From Scytonematopsis contorta HA4267-MV1 (GTDB lineage Bacteria > Cyanobacteriota > Cyanobacteriia > Cyanobacteriales > Nostocaceae), in contig JAHHIC010000108.1 in the NCBI GenBank assembly GCA_019359035.1, positions 62,001 through 126,000 of the forward strand: DNA of 64,000 nucleotides, read 5' to 3'. A program made the position numbers and the translations under genes. Of the stretch, positions 36,418-46,789 are shown one piece after another. The notes beneath the pieces were generated by a model that worked only from the letters and a program-made list of their open reading frames with translations, searched no databases and was not told the DNA's origin. How positions within the stretch are numbered: the first letter of the stretch is position 1; the number at the start of each line of letters is the position of its first letter.

Positions 36418-36758
36418 CGGTGGAATTAATCTCTATAGATATAATATATAGACAAAAGAATAATTTTTAAACTAGTATTAGCACTTAAAAAAATATCCCA
36501 AAAATAATTGAATAAAAATAGTATTAACACTTGGATAAATAATTATATTGTGAAGATTTTATCTAAGAAATTTATATTATTTGCAACAATTTAAAGGAAG
36601 TTTATAGCTGAAACAACAGAAAGCCTTTTCGTGAGAATTTGAACGTACCAGTAAGACTTTTAGCGCTACGCACCATAGAGGTCGTAGCTCCTAAAATAAA
36701 TTGTCCCGACGTCGGGACAATTCATTACTTGATTTATTACTTGTAAGTACCTAAAAAT
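36418..36758. other. 341-base gap: leader of the haem-oxygenase-like gene and kinase terminator
   Basis: AT-rich; no frame with coding character. The only structured part is the 24-bp palindrome at 36699-36722. Confidence 0.5.
36699..36722 (-). terminator. Perfect 24-bp palindrome after the multi-kinase gene
   Basis: Arms AATTGTCCCG and CGGGACAATT around ACGT form a 10-bp stem. On the minus strand it lies 36 bases after the stop codon and is followed by TATTTTAGG. It works as a plausible intrinsic terminator, though the T-run is short; a perfect palindrome could also be a protein site. Confidence 0.55.
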
Positions 36759-39700
36759 TTAACACTGGGTCGGAAACTGTATCAAAAAATCAGTCCCACG
36801 ACCTACCTCAGATTTTACGTCTAAGCTACCACTATGTTTTTCTACCACAATTTGCCGTGCAATCACCAATCCCAATCCCGTACCTTTTCCTACAGCTTTA
36901 GTTGTAAATAAATGGTCAAAAATTCTCGCTTTAATATCTTCGGTCATCCCCTTACCATTATCCCGAATACAAATTTGGACTTGATTCTCAACCATTGCCG
37001 TGTGAATTGCGATTTGTTGCGTCCGGGCAGTGATTTCTTGAGGGGGTTGAGTTTTTGCCATCTCATCAAACATATCAATCGCATTGGCTAAAATATTCAT
37101 AAATACTTGGTTTAACTGCCCGGGGAAGCAATTAATGAGTGGTAGCTGACCATAATCTTGAGTGACTTGAATCGCAGGGCGAAAATCATTGGCTTTGAGT
37201 CGATATTTAAGGATTAGCAACGTGCTATCAATTCCGTCATGGATATTAGCACTGACTTTATGTTCAGTATCGGAACGGGAGAAGGTACGCAAACTGGTGC
37301 TGATGCTTTTGATGCGGTCGGTCGCGCCTTCCATAGAATTTAGTAACTTTGGCAAGTCCTCACTAAGAAATTCTAGGTCAATCTCCTCCGCCTTGTCTCT
37401 AACAGGTGTCGCTGCATCAGGATGATATTGCTGATAGAGTGTGAGATAATCGAGTAAGTCTTGTACATATTCTTTACCATTGTTGATGCTACCATTGAGG
37501 AAGCTAATGGGATTGTTTATTTCGTGGGCAACACCTGCTACCAAGTTGCCCAGAGATGCCATTTTTTCACTCTGGATAATCTGGAGTTGAGATTTTTCAA
37601 GTTCCTGGGCATAGGTTTGAGCTTGTTGATAAAGTCGAGCATTTTCTAAGGAAATCGCCGCTTGAGTACAGAGGAAGTTAAGAGTCAGAATGCGGTCGCT
37701 AGTAAACACTCCGCTGGCTGTGAGATTTTTCAAATATAAAATCCCAATTAACTGACCTTGATTGAGAATTGGCAAACACAACACACTCTTTGGTCGCCGA
37801 TGAATTAGATAATCATCAATTATAGGCAGATCGGTTTTAAGATCGTCAATCATTACAACTTCTTGGGTATTTTTGACGTACTGAATCAGCTTGACAGGCA
37901 ATTTATTACTACCTTCAAGTGGTTCAGAAAAAAGTTCTACGGAATTTTGTGTAGCATTGGCTACAATCTGCCACTCGCCTACCTGATTGGGCATAACTAA
38001 AACACAGCGATTGCCTCCTGAGTGTTGCAAAAGAATTTGGGTGAGTTGTTGGATGAGTTTATCCAGTTGAATAGTACTATAAAGGCTTTGAGAGGCTTTG
38101 ATAATAGTGGTAAAATCGAGAATAGTATTAATGCTCGTACTGGTAGAGCCACTGGTTTTTGTAGAGGTATGGATTGAGATATTGGCAATCGAGGCCAAAG
38201 TGTCCAAATAATTCATGCTCTGCTGGGTAACTGCCTGGAGAATGGGACGCAGTAAATGGGGGTAGTGCTGTTCTAAATCATCTGTTTTGGCTTTGGCTCC
38301 CCAACGGGCGTAACAGTAGTAGGCGTCCAGCATGTAGCCTGCGGCAATTTTTTCCTTACCCCAGCTGAGATAGAATTTGGCAGCTAGTTCATTGGCTAAG
38401 GCTTCTTCTTGGATATAGCCGTTTTCCTTGGCTGTGGCTATAGCGCGATCATATAAATCTCCTGCTTCATAATTCTTACTTAAAACCCGGTATTTTTCCG
38501 CTTCTACTAAATAATATTGGTGTAAAACATTCATTGGACAATGCTTTGCCCATAGTTCCATTTTTTCCTGGTTATCTATGACTTGATTTAGAAGCTGTGT
38601 TTGTGTATCTTGATTGACCTCTAAAAATATACCGAGGTTTACCAGGGACATGTAAAAATTGCATTGCCGAGAAATAACCATTGCTAAACCACCAGGGGCG
38701 TACTGCTGTAATTGGGCAGCGTATCCCTGAGCCTGCTCGTACTTACCAAACAGATAACTGAGTTGGAACTTAGTAAAATAAAATTCTAGCAGTGCAAACA
38801 TATCATTGTTTTCAATGCTGATGGGAAGCATGACCTCTTCATCGTAAGCTTCACCTTTCAAACAACAGACATCATCAACCTCTCCCAATAAATTTAGAGT
38901 TCTTTGCCTTTGAATTTCATTGTGGTTAGCAATCCTTTCTTGCTTAAGAAGCTGGAGTGCCTGGGTATAGGTTCGCATCTCTTTGGCTAAGGTATTAAGC
39001 TCTTGACCAAGGAAATATAAATGAGTACTGTAGTAGCGGATGTTAATACCCGCAAATTCCAAATCTCCTGTTTCTAACCCAATTGAATAACCTTCCCAAA
39101 GGGATTGTACGGTTGCTTGAGTATGTTCCTTCCAATGCCTAACGAGACAATTAAATCCGTTCATCACTTTTGAAGTCACTTCTTTAGTGTCAAATTGACT
39201 TAAAAGCTCGATAGCTAATTGACCAAATCGATAGCCAGACTCAATATCTTCAACTAATCCGCATAGGATAATACCATAGCCTACGTAGCCAAAAGCTGAC
39301 TGGGGAGAATTGCCGTATTGAAGAGACAGACTCACTTGCTTTAATGGCACGAGAGGATATAAGTCCGGAGCTGCTTGATAGGCAAGAGTCGTAATGTTGG
39401 ATAAAATTCTCATTGCTGCCAAACATGTTTTATCCGTCATCAGAGGCAGATTGATTAAATCTTCAATTGGCTTATTTGCAAGGAAAGATGCAATTTGATT
39501 CAGTTCAGCCTGTATGTTAGAACTGCTGATATTTTCAGGGAATTTAACCCCTAATAACTTCAAAATTTCTTTTCCAAGTTGAACCGCTTCTTTTGCCTGA
39601 TTTTGTGCGCCATAGGCTTGAATTTGCACTTCATGCACTTTGACTTTATCCAATGGCTCGTCAACATAATCTAAGACTTTTTGAATAAATTCCGCCATCA

Positions 39701-42173
39701 ATTCAAAATTACCAGCCAAATAAGCGGCTTCTGCTCCTAGGTTGTGTAATTCTAATGCCAACTGATACTGACTCTGCCAACAATCGACTTTTAATAATTT
39801 AATTCCAAAAGTTGCATATTCGGTTGCAGCCGTGTAAGCAGTGGAGACTCTCGCTTTAGAGCCAGCAGATAAATTTAACCAAGCAAGTTCTTCTCGTTCC
39901 GCAAGTTCAGTAATTAGTTGAACACCATAATTTAACTGATTAACAATATCAAATATTTTTTTATCTCGCTCTGTTCCTGGTATGTTCTTAAGTAAGAGCT
40001 GACCGATTTTAAGATGAGTTGCCTTTTTTTGGTTATCAGCAATCAGAGTGTAGGCGGCTTGTTGGACGCGATCATGCAAAAATCTATAGGTTACATTTTC
40101 GATGTTGCTAGTATTTGCATCTGCCTCATCATGATTCAAATAAAATTTATACACTTGACTTTGTGGCAGAATCAGTCCTTCCTGTAATGCTTTCCAGAGG
40201 TTGGTTGCTACATCAACAGGAGATTGTTCCGAAACAATCGCCAGAGTACTTAAATCAAATTGGTTGCCAATACAAGCCGCCAATTTCAAAACTCCCTGTG
40301 TCTCCACCGACAGTTTCTGCAATTGTAATGCCATGAACTCTACCACATCATCGGTCAATGCTAACTGCCGTACCGCCGCCATATCACATTGCCAGTAACC
40401 TTGTTCTGACAGGAACTGAATCCAGCCATCCTCATACAATGCTTTGAGAAACTGCGTTATAAAAAAGGGATTTCCTTTAGTTTTTTGATATACTAACTGT
40501 GTCAGAGGTTGCGCCAATTCAAAAGAACAACTTAAGGTATCTACCACCAACTGATTTATTGTAATTTCCCATAAAGGTTTCAGGGTAATTGTATTGACTA
40601 CTGCCCCTAGTTTCTGAATCTGTTCCAGTGTCACCATTAAGGGATGCGCCGGAAAAACTTCATTGTCTCGATAGGCACCCAGAACCAGTAAATATCCACA
40701 ACCAGTTTCACTCATCAATAATTGCAGTAAGTTCAGGGAAGCTGAATCTGCCCATTGCAAGTCATCCAGAAACATCACCAAGGGATGTTCTTTTGTGGTA
40801 AACACTTGGATGAATTTTTGAAATAGTAAGTTGAAGCGATTTTGGGCTGCACTTCCAGAGAGTTCGGGGACGTTGGGTTGTTGTCCAATAATTCGCTCCA
40901 GTTCAGGTATCACCTCCACAATCACTTGCCCGTTTTCGCCAACTGCGGCGAGAATTTGGGCTCGCCATGTTGCTAGTTGGACATCGCTTTCACTTAGCAG
41001 TTGTCCCATCAAGTCACGAAAGGCTTGTACAAAGGCGGATAAGGGGATGTTACGATTAAATTGGTCAAATTTACCTTTGATGAAATATCCTTGCTGACGG
41101 GTAATTGGCTTGTGGACTTCGTTTACTACCGCTGTTTTCCCAATCCCGGAAAATCCCGCCACCAGCATCATCTCTGAATTGCCATTGGCTACGCGCTCAA
41201 AAGCTTCTAGCAAGGTTGTAACTTCTGTTTCTCGTCCATAGAGTTTTTCGGGGATAAGAAAGCGGTCGCATACGTCTCTCTGAGCAATTTCAAAATCTAT
41301 AATTTTTCCAGTTTCTTTTAGTTGATATAAACAATTTTCTAAGTCATATTTCAATCCCAAAGCACTCTGATATCTATCTTCGGCATTTTTTGCCATCAAC
41401 TTCATCACAATATTTGAAAGTACTTCTGGAATTTCTTCCCTGTTCTCTTTTCCCCCAAGCCTGTTCCCTAATGCTGGAAGCATTTTAGCAATATGACAAT
41501 GCACCAATTCCATCGGGTCATCAGATGTAAATGGTAATTCTCCTGTTAATAATTCATAAAATGTCACACCTAAAGAGTAAAAATCGCTGCGGTAGTCTAT
41601 CCCTCGATTCATCCTACCTGTTTGTTCGGGGGAAATATAAGCAAGCGTTCCTTCTAAAATATTAAGACTTTTAATTTCTTGAGTTTCTTTGGGTAACAGA
41701 GAGGCAATACTAAAGTCTATGAGTTTAACTTGTTTTGTTTGGGGATGAATCAGGATATTTGCAGGTTTGATGTCTTTGTGGATAACACGGTTTTGGCGTA
41801 AATTGTGGAGAATATCCGTTAATTGAGTCGCAATCGTCAAAAATTCAACAAGTGAGAGGGTAGTGGTTTGAATGTACTCTCGTAAAGACATTTCTCCCCT
41901 ATCTTCCATCACCAAAATATAACTATTCCTATAAGCTTCTAATGATAAAGGGCAAGCGATACCGTCCAGGTTGAGATTTTTGCTAATGGTATATTGGTTG
42001 CGAAATTGCAGTAATTCTTTGAAGCTGGGATATTCAGATGTGAGCATTTTAATAACTACTGCTAGTTTTCTTTGCTCTCGAATAGCTCTGTATACTCTGG
42101 TTCTTGAGCCTGCATACAGCTGAGAGCTAATTTTATATCCGGGAATGACAGGATATGAGCTTGTAGTTATCAT
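36759..42173 (-). CDS. Ser/Thr kinase - AAA ATPase - GAF - histidine kinase multi-kinase
   Basis: About 1804 residues. (1) Ser/Thr kinase, residues 8-270: VIHKDIKPANI catalytic loop, LIDFSIAS (DFS in place of DFG), and the substrate-side SPEQTGRMNR. (2) ATPase with GFSGIGKT Walker A (about 338) and MFLDDLQWAD Walker B (about 470). (3) A long TPR-like helical region to about 1340. (4) GAF domain about 1355-1510. (5) Histidine kinase with VAHEINNP phospho-His (about 1552), an N-box, DNGKGM and GKGTGLGL. This architecture is typical of large cyanobacterial signalling proteins; input is unknown. The frame opens at 42251, but MITTSSYPVIPGY at 42173 matches usual starts. No response regulator follows. 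Confidence 0.9.
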   Translation of the reverse strand: MITTSSYPVIPGYKISSQLYAGSRTRVYRAIREQRKLAVVIKMLTSEYPSFKELLQFRNQYTISKNLNLDGIACPLSLEAYRNSYILVMEDRGEMSLREYIQTTTLSLVEFLTIATQLTDILHNLRQNRVIHKDIKPANILIHPQTKQVKLIDFSIASLLPKETQEIKSLNILEGTLAYISPEQTGRMNRGIDYRSDFYSLGVTFYELLTGELPFTSDDPMELVHCHIAKMLPALGNRLGGKENREEIPEVLSNIVMKLMAKNAEDRYQSALGLKYDLENCLYQLKETGKIIDFEIAQRDVCDRFLIPEKLYGRETEVTTLLEAFERVANGNSEMMLVAGFSGIGKTAVVNEVHKPITRQQGYFIKGKFDQFNRNIPLSAFVQAFRDLMGQLLSESDVQLATWRAQILAAVGENGQVIVEVIPELERIIGQQPNVPELSGSAAQNRFNLLFQKFIQVFTTKEHPLVMFLDDLQWADSASLNLLQLLMSETGCGYLLVLGAYRDNEVFPAHPLMVTLEQIQKLGAVVNTITLKPLWEITINQLVVDTLSCSFELAQPLTQLVYQKTKGNPFFITQFLKALYEDGWIQFLSEQGYWQCDMAAVRQLALTDDVVEFMALQLQKLSVETQGVLKLAACIGNQFDLSTLAIVSEQSPVDVATNLWKALQEGLILPQSQVYKFYLNHDEADANTSNIENVTYRFLHDRVQQAAYTLIADNQKKATHLKIGQLLLKNIPGTERDKKIFDIVNQLNYGVQLITELAEREELAWLNLSAGSKARVSTAYTAATEYATFGIKLLKVDCWQSQYQLALELHNLGAEAAYLAGNFELMAEFIQKVLDYVDEPLDKVKVHEVQIQAYGAQNQAKEAVQLGKEILKLLGVKFPENISSSNIQAELNQIASFLANKPIEDLINLPLMTDKTCLAAMRILSNITTLAYQAAPDLYPLVPLKQVSLSLQYGNSPQSAFGYVGYGIILCGLVEDIESGYRFGQLAIELLSQFDTKEVTSKVMNGFNCLVRHWKEHTQATVQSLWEGYSIGLETGDLEFAGINIRYYSTHLYFLGQELNTLAKEMRTYTQALQLLKQERIANHNEIQRQRTLNLLGEVDDVCCLKGEAYDEEVMLPISIENNDMFALLEFYFTKFQLSYLFGKYEQAQGYAAQLQQYAPGGLAMVISRQCNFYMSLVNLGIFLEVNQDTQTQLLNQVIDNQEKMELWAKHCPMNVLHQYYLVEAEKYRVLSKNYEAGDLYDRAIATAKENGYIQEEALANELAAKFYLSWGKEKIAAGYMLDAYYCYARWGAKAKTDDLEQHYPHLLRPILQAVTQQSMNYLDTLASIANISIHTSTKTSGSTSTSINTILDFTTIIKASQSLYSTIQLDKLIQQLTQILLQHSGGNRCVLVMPNQVGEWQIVANATQNSVELFSEPLEGSNKLPVKLIQYVKNTQEVVMIDDLKTDLPIIDDYLIHRRPKSVLCLPILNQGQLIGILYLKNLTASGVFTSDRILTLNFLCTQAAISLENARLYQQAQTYAQELEKSQLQIIQSEKMASLGNLVAGVAHEINNPISFLNGSINNGKEYVQDLLDYLTLYQQYHPDAATPVRDKAEEIDLEFLSEDLPKLLNSMEGATDRIKSISTSLRTFSRSDTEHKVSANIHDGIDSTLLILKYRLKANDFRPAIQVTQDYGQLPLINCFPGQLNQVFMNILANAIDMFDEMAKTQPPQEITARTQQIAIHTAMVENQVQICIRDNGKGMTEDIKARIFDHLFTTKAVGKGTGLGLVIARQIVVEKHSGSLDVKSEVGRGTDFLIQFPTQC

Positions 42174-42409
42174 TATACTTATCTTATAGCGAAAGTTTGT
42201 TTTTATCTCTTGAGATAGTTTTCCCAGGAAGTCTCTTAGGTTTTGCACCAAGAAGCTGTCTTCATGAAAACTTTAAAAATGATTTCATAGTGACTGGGAA
42301 CTAACACCAAGCAAAAACCACAAGCGGTCGTGGAAAGCTTAGGAGTTAATCTGGGTGGGGCATTAATCTGGGCGGGCAAGGATGCCCACCCCACAAGAGT
42401 TACAAAATG

Positions 42410-44647
42410 TTAGGTATTGGATTTTGTTATAACTACCACTCCAGGTTTAGGTGGAGCATCAGGGTCTTTGCTTGGCCAGTTAGAACCTATGGGAACTTGA
42501 CGAGTTTGTAGGAATTCTTCACCTGTAGTGGTGGTAACTATAAATTCTCTGGTTTCTACAGCTTTATTTTTTCTAACACCATGTGTTTCCCCAGGATGCT
42601 GTATAGCTAGAAACATTGTCTGTTCATCTGGGGTGAAACATGGACCAGTGGCTTCGCACTCCATCGGTCCAGTTGCAAAAAGAAAAGCTTTGCCTGCGTC
42701 TTGTCCACTAGTAGGTATATACCAAAGAGCGTTATTGCCAAATATACCAGATATACTTACAGGTTTATCATTATCGCTAGTGCGAGTTTTGACTGCATTA
42801 TTCATTTTTGAGGTGGACATGTCTGTCACCATCCACATATTACCCTTGCTGTCTAGCAATAAATTATCTGGATTAGCAAAACCAAAACCCCCTGCGGAAG
42901 GTTCACCACCAGCTGCTAACATTTTCCAGCGAAACGTAGTAGCTGCAGGATTATTACCATTTTCTGTTAACCGCATTACCCAGCCATATTCGTAGGGGGT
43001 TTCTCCATTTGGCCCTTTAAATATTCTATTGTCAGGGCCACCTTCTTTATCGGGAGAACCGGAGGTGAAGCTGATATATAAGTCACCATTGGGAGCAATT
43101 TCCGTGTCTTCTGGACGAGCAGTACAGGTTGCACCTACTGCATTGGCTGCATAATGTGCGTCAATTAAAATTGCACCCTGTTTTTCTTGTGCTGTTCCTG
43201 TATATAGGTCGTTCAGTTTTTTGAATTTTTTCTTATACTGAGCTACTTGCTCGTCCTTACTAATATCAAAGAAGTCTGAAGTTTTGGTTTGAGCCTGTTT
43301 TTTATCCGCTTGCTTTGATGTCGCTGCTGGACCTTTTGGTAAACGGATGAGATTTCCTGCTACTTTGCTAGGAAGTTCTGGTTGTATCGCGGTGTCTGGT
43401 TTTAGGGGTATCCAGCGACCTGTTCCGTCGGGGTTAAATTTCGCAGCGTAGAGCATTCCCTGTTGTAAAAGTTTGGAATTAGCTTTGTCTTTAGGGTTAT
43501 TTACTTTTTTGCTGCTAACAAATTTGTAAATATGTCCCCCTCGACGGTCACACCCGGAATAAAATGCCAGAGGTTTTCCTGACTCGACCCGCACACCAAC
43601 GGCTTCATGACGATAACGTCCCAACCATGTATGTTTTGTGCCAAAATCTTTGGGGCTCGCTGGGTCTATTTCCACAATCCAGCCATATTTATTCGCAGCT
43701 AATCCCAACACATTACCCTGTCCATAAAGTTCCTCGTCATCAAGGGCAAAAGGTCGTTTACCTGGGTCAAAGGATGTACCATCAGCGTACACGGGTTCCG
43801 GTAATTGGCTTTGGAAGTTTTCTTCCGCACTCAGAACTGTACCCCAAGGTGTAGTTCCACCCGCACAGTTTGCAAAGGTTCCAATAATGCGATCGCCCAG
43901 TTTATCGATGTAGCCAACCCCTTGTTTTTTCTTAAACACAGCAACAGCAGGGCCAGTTGATTTAAGATAGCGTTTGTCTTCTAAACCAGAAATACCACTA
44001 ATTCTTCTATCTGCTGGGGAATTAGTCCTTTCCCATTTACCATCGCTCGTTTTTTTGATAGAAATAATACCAAGTCCCTGGTCTAACAAGGCTTCTTTGC
44101 AAATCTCGCGGATTTTTGCTTTCACTGGGTCATTATCTTTTAAAGCAAATGCATTAATTTCTTTTTTCCCTGATGATTGACCTTTAAGTACAGCTTTTAC
44201 CTCGTCAAATGGCAAGGACTTACCAATCACTTGCTCGTAGGTCTGCATCCAAGGGACAGCGCTAATATACTCAAAATTAACTGATAGATATCCTTCGTTT
44301 TCGTTTATAGGGATAAAAGATAAGTAATCATTGTTATAACCGAAGCGGGAATTACCTACTTTATCACCCCAAGTTGCAATCACTTGATATTGAAAGCCAG
44401 ATGGTAGTACCAAATCATCAACTACCTCAAAATTGTTGTAGTGCTGTTTCTGCTGTTCGGGCTTAAATCCATCGGTTTGTAGTGGGATGGAACCTTTTAT
44501 GGGATTAAAAGAAAACGATGCATTGACTAATTGTGCTGTAGGTTGAGGCGTTTTTGTAACTTTGTCACAGCCAGCAAGAGACCCAAGCGCTAATGCACCA
44601 GCGCTTCCCCCCATTAACAGCAAAAATTCTCGGCGTTTGATACTCAT
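42410..44647 (-). CDS. phoX: PhoX-family alkaline phosphatase (Tat-exported)
   Basis: 745 residues. A twin-arginine signal KRREFLLLMGGSAGALALGS is followed by a Cys (LAGC) that may be lipidated. The mature part carries PhoX metal-site signatures: NCAGGTTPWGTVLSAEENF, RHEAVGVRVESGKPL, ARPEDTEIAPNGDLY and a late MECEATGPCFTPDEQT. PhoX enzymes use iron and calcium to release phosphate from organic esters outside the cell. A 210-residue Lys/Gln-rich segment near 400-500 makes it longer than many relatives. A possible Pho box is upstream at 44730-44748. Divergent from the cyanophycinase-like gene. Confidence 0.88.
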   Translation of the reverse strand: MSIKRREFLLLMGGSAGALALGSLAGCDKVTKTPQPTAQLVNASFSFNPIKGSIPLQTDGFKPEQQKQHYNNFEVVDDLVLPSGFQYQVIATWGDKVGNSRFGYNNDYLSFIPINENEGYLSVNFEYISAVPWMQTYEQVIGKSLPFDEVKAVLKGQSSGKKEINAFALKDNDPVKAKIREICKEALLDQGLGIISIKKTSDGKWERTNSPADRRISGISGLEDKRYLKSTGPAVAVFKKKQGVGYIDKLGDRIIGTFANCAGGTTPWGTVLSAEENFQSQLPEPVYADGTSFDPGKRPFALDDEELYGQGNVLGLAANKYGWIVEIDPASPKDFGTKHTWLGRYRHEAVGVRVESGKPLAFYSGCDRRGGHIYKFVSSKKVNNPKDKANSKLLQQGMLYAAKFNPDGTGRWIPLKPDTAIQPELPSKVAGNLIRLPKGPAATSKQADKKQAQTKTSDFFDISKDEQVAQYKKKFKKLNDLYTGTAQEKQGAILIDAHYAANAVGATCTARPEDTEIAPNGDLYISFTSGSPDKEGGPDNRIFKGPNGETPYEYGWVMRLTENGNNPAATTFRWKMLAAGGEPSAGGFGFANPDNLLLDSKGNMWMVTDMSTSKMNNAVKTRTSDNDKPVSISGIFGNNALWYIPTSGQDAGKAFLFATGPMECEATGPCFTPDEQTMFLAIQHPGETHGVRKNKAVETREFIVTTTTGEEFLQTRQVPIGSNWPSKDPDAPPKPGVVVITKSNT

Positions 44648-44729
44648 CAGCTTCTATAAATTACACTCAAACCAGAAATTCGCTAGATAGTCCATGTTTT
44701 AGTTTTCTGGGAATAAATCTAACTGTTTA

Positions 44730-44748
44730 AGTTTAAGGCTTGGTTAGC
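44730..44748 (-). promoter_or_regulatory. Possible Pho box upstream of phoX
   Basis: On the minus strand GCTAACCA-AGC-CTTAAACT gives two octamers in the cyanobacterial Pho-box pattern (PyTTAAPyPyT/A, 3-base spacer), matching 6/8 and 7/8. It sits about 85 bases before the ATG. A third octamer is not convincing. Confidence 0.35.
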
Positions 44749-44837
44749 TTTTAGTAAAATATTTTTCTTAATCGCGTTATCTCGTTGAAGCGAAGATATT
44801 CAGAATCCTTATTTTGCATTATCTCCCTTAAAAGAAT

Positions 44838-44890
44838 GTAGAGACGTTACATGTAACGTCTTTTCACGTAACGTCTTTTCACGTAACGCA
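44838..44890. repeat. GTAGAGACG palindromic repeat, copy 5
   Basis: GTAGAGACGTTACATGTAAC plus GTCTTTTCACGTAACGTCTTTTCACGT: the right arm is repeated two more times, as in copy 2. Confidence 0.85.
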
Positions 44891-44989
44891 TAATTAATTT
44901 CCGGAGAACTCTATTACATAGCCGATACGCTATTAATTTCTGGGTTTTGGTGCGAAAGTTAGAAATTATGATAGCTAAAAGGGCTGATT

Positions 44990-46024
44990 GTGAAAGAATT
45001 TGCAGTAAACCATTCAGCAAACCCCCAAAATGCTAAAGTCAAACTTCGACGAATAGGGGGAGCGCTATTATTGATAATCTTGAGCCTGCTTAGCACCGGA
45101 GCAGAAGCAAGGGAAAAACGCTACATCAAAGGCAACCCCGCTGATATTAATCCACCTTTAGCGGGACCAGCTTATGACTTAGGTGGTGGTGGTCTAGATG
45201 TTGATGAAGCGATTCAATGGACAATAAACCAAGCTCGTGGATGTACTAACTGTTCTTCTAAAGTTGATGTTGTGGTGATTCGTGCATCTGGTGAAGACGC
45301 ATATAATCAACCGATATACGACATGAACGGTGTAGACTCAGTTGAGACCATCATAATTAACAGCAGACAAGAAGCTAACAACTCCGATATAGTCGCTAGA
45401 GTTAAGAAAGCAGAAGTTCTTTTCTTTGCAGGTGGAGACCAATGTAAATACATAGATTATTTTAAAAATACCCAACTAGAAACCGCAATTAAGTCAGTCG
45501 TAGCTAGGGGTGGTGCTATTGGTGGTACAAGTGCGGGAGCGATGATTCAAAGTAGTTATGTTTACAATGCTTGTGGTCGTGCTGTAGAAAGCCGGGATGC
45601 TTTAGAAGACCCTTATCGAGATATTGAATTTACCTACAACTTTTTACCTTGGGCTAACCTGAAAGGAACTGTTATTGACACCCACTTTGACAAACGGGAT
45701 AGAATGGGTCGTCTAATGACTTTTATCGCTCGTCAAATCCAAGACGGAAAATCAAGAAGTGTACTTGGTATTGGTCTGAGTGAAGAAACCTCGGTTGTCG
45801 TTAATAGATACGGACAAGCGAAAGTCATGGGAAGAGGTCCAGCGTACTTTGTACTTGGGGATAGAAAACCAGAAGTTTGCGAACAAGGTAGACCCTTAAC
45901 TTTTTCTAATATTAGAATTTGGAGAATTAGAAGTGGTGGGACATTTAATCTAAAAAATAGACCAAAAGCAGGAAGTTACATCCGTAATGTCAACCGAGGA
46001 AGAATAGATTCCAATCCTTATTAG
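44990..46024 (+). CDS. Exported cyanophycinase-like serine peptidase (S51)
   Basis: 344 residues from GTG, with AAAAGGG seven bases upstream. A signal peptide (about 22-40, LLLIILSLLSTGAEA) is followed by a peptidase S51 domain: VVVIRASGEDAYNQ, VLFFAGGDQCKYIDYF, and the nucleophile elbow GGAIGGTSAGAM (Ser near 182), then IDTHFDKRDRMGRL with a likely catalytic His. Cyanophycinase cuts the storage polymer multi-L-arginyl-poly-L-aspartate to beta-Asp-Arg dipeptides. An exported version would act outside the cytoplasm, like CphE-type enzymes. The mature start AREKRYIKGN is unusually basic. Confidence 0.85.
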   Translation: MKEFAVNHSANPQNAKVKLRRIGGALLLIILSLLSTGAEAREKRYIKGNPADINPPLAGPAYDLGGGGLDVDEAIQWTINQARGCTNCSSKVDVVVIRASGEDAYNQPIYDMNGVDSVETIIINSRQEANNSDIVARVKKAEVLFFAGGDQCKYIDYFKNTQLETAIKSVVARGGAIGGTSAGAMIQSSYVYNACGRAVESRDALEDPYRDIEFTYNFLPWANLKGTVIDTHFDKRDRMGRLMTFIARQIQDGKSRSVLGIGLSEETSVVVNRYGQAKVMGRGPAYFVLGDRKPEVCEQGRPLTFSNIRIWRIRSGGTFNLKNRPKAGSYIRNVNRGRIDSNPY

Positions 46025-46105
46025 TTCTCTATTAGTTCTCTCTACTCTGGGCATCTATTTTATCCTTATAATAAAATTGGGTGAAACTAACTAGCTTAGT
46101 TAAAT

Positions 46106-46789
46106 ATGCGTGTCTTAGTAGTGGAAGATGAAGTTGGTATCGCACAGTTTATTAGCCAGGGATTAAGCGAAGCAGGTTATGCAGTAGATATGACTAATGA
46201 TGGTCAATCTGGGCTAGACTATGCCTTAGCAGCAGAGTATGACATCATCGTTTTGGACATTATGCTACCGCAAATGGATGGTCTACAACTACTGCGGAAA
46301 ATGCGCTCCCAAGGTATTAAGACTCCTGTGCTGCTTCTAACAGCTCGTGATGGGATTGAAGACAGAGTAAAAGGCTTAGATGCGGGTGCTGATGACTACT
46401 TATCTAAACCCTTTGCTTTTCCGGAACTGTTAGCTCGCTTGCGTGCTTTACTGCGTCGTCCTAATTTACAACAAGATACAATATTAAAAGTTGGCGACCT
46501 AGAAATGGATGTTGCGACCAGAGAAGTGCGTCGTGCGGGTAAAACGATTACTCTTAGCCCCCGTGAATTTACTTTGCTAGAGTATTTTATGCGTCACCCT
46601 CGCCAAGTTCTGACCCGCACGCAGATAATAGAACACACTTGGAATTTTGACTTTTATGAGAATTCCAACGTGATTGATGTTTATGTTGGTTACTTGCGAC
46701 GTAAAATAGACCAAGGTTTCGATAAACCGCTTCTAAAAACGGTGCGCGGTGTTGGATATCGTCTGAGCGCGGATATTACTGATGATTAG
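46106..46789 (+). CDS. OmpR/PhoB-family response regulator
   Basis: 227 residues. The receiver domain has the acidic pair ED (7-8), phospho-acceptor Asp51 (VLDIMLP), LLLTARD and Lys about 101 (LSKPF). The winged-helix DNA-binding domain is about 125-222 (LSPREFTLLEYFMRHPRQVL ... TVRGVGYRL). It overlaps the downstream kinase gene by eight bases, so the two are translated together. It is the best candidate for binding the CTCAT-N6-CTTA boxes before three nearby genes. Confidence 0.93.
   Translation: MRVLVVEDEVGIAQFISQGLSEAGYAVDMTNDGQSGLDYALAAEYDIIVLDIMLPQMDGLQLLRKMRSQGIKTPVLLLTARDGIEDRVKGLDAGADDYLSKPFAFPELLARLRALLRRPNLQQDTILKVGDLEMDVATREVRRAGKTITLSPREFTLLEYFMRHPRQVLTRTQIIEHTWNFDFYENSNVIDVYVGYLRRKIDQGFDKPLLKTVRGVGYRLSADITDD

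Larger units (their letters stand above)
44648..44989. other. 342-base divergent promoter region (phoX / peptidase)
   Basis: Contains the possible Pho box (44730-44748, minus strand) and a GTAGAGACG repeat (44838-44890). No open frame of note. Both flanking genes read outward, so promoters for each must lie here. Confidence 0.5.

Noticed and set aside
42528-42995. 155-codon frame antisense to phoX
   Set aside because: Shadow of the well-supported PhoX frame; no independent start signal or domain.
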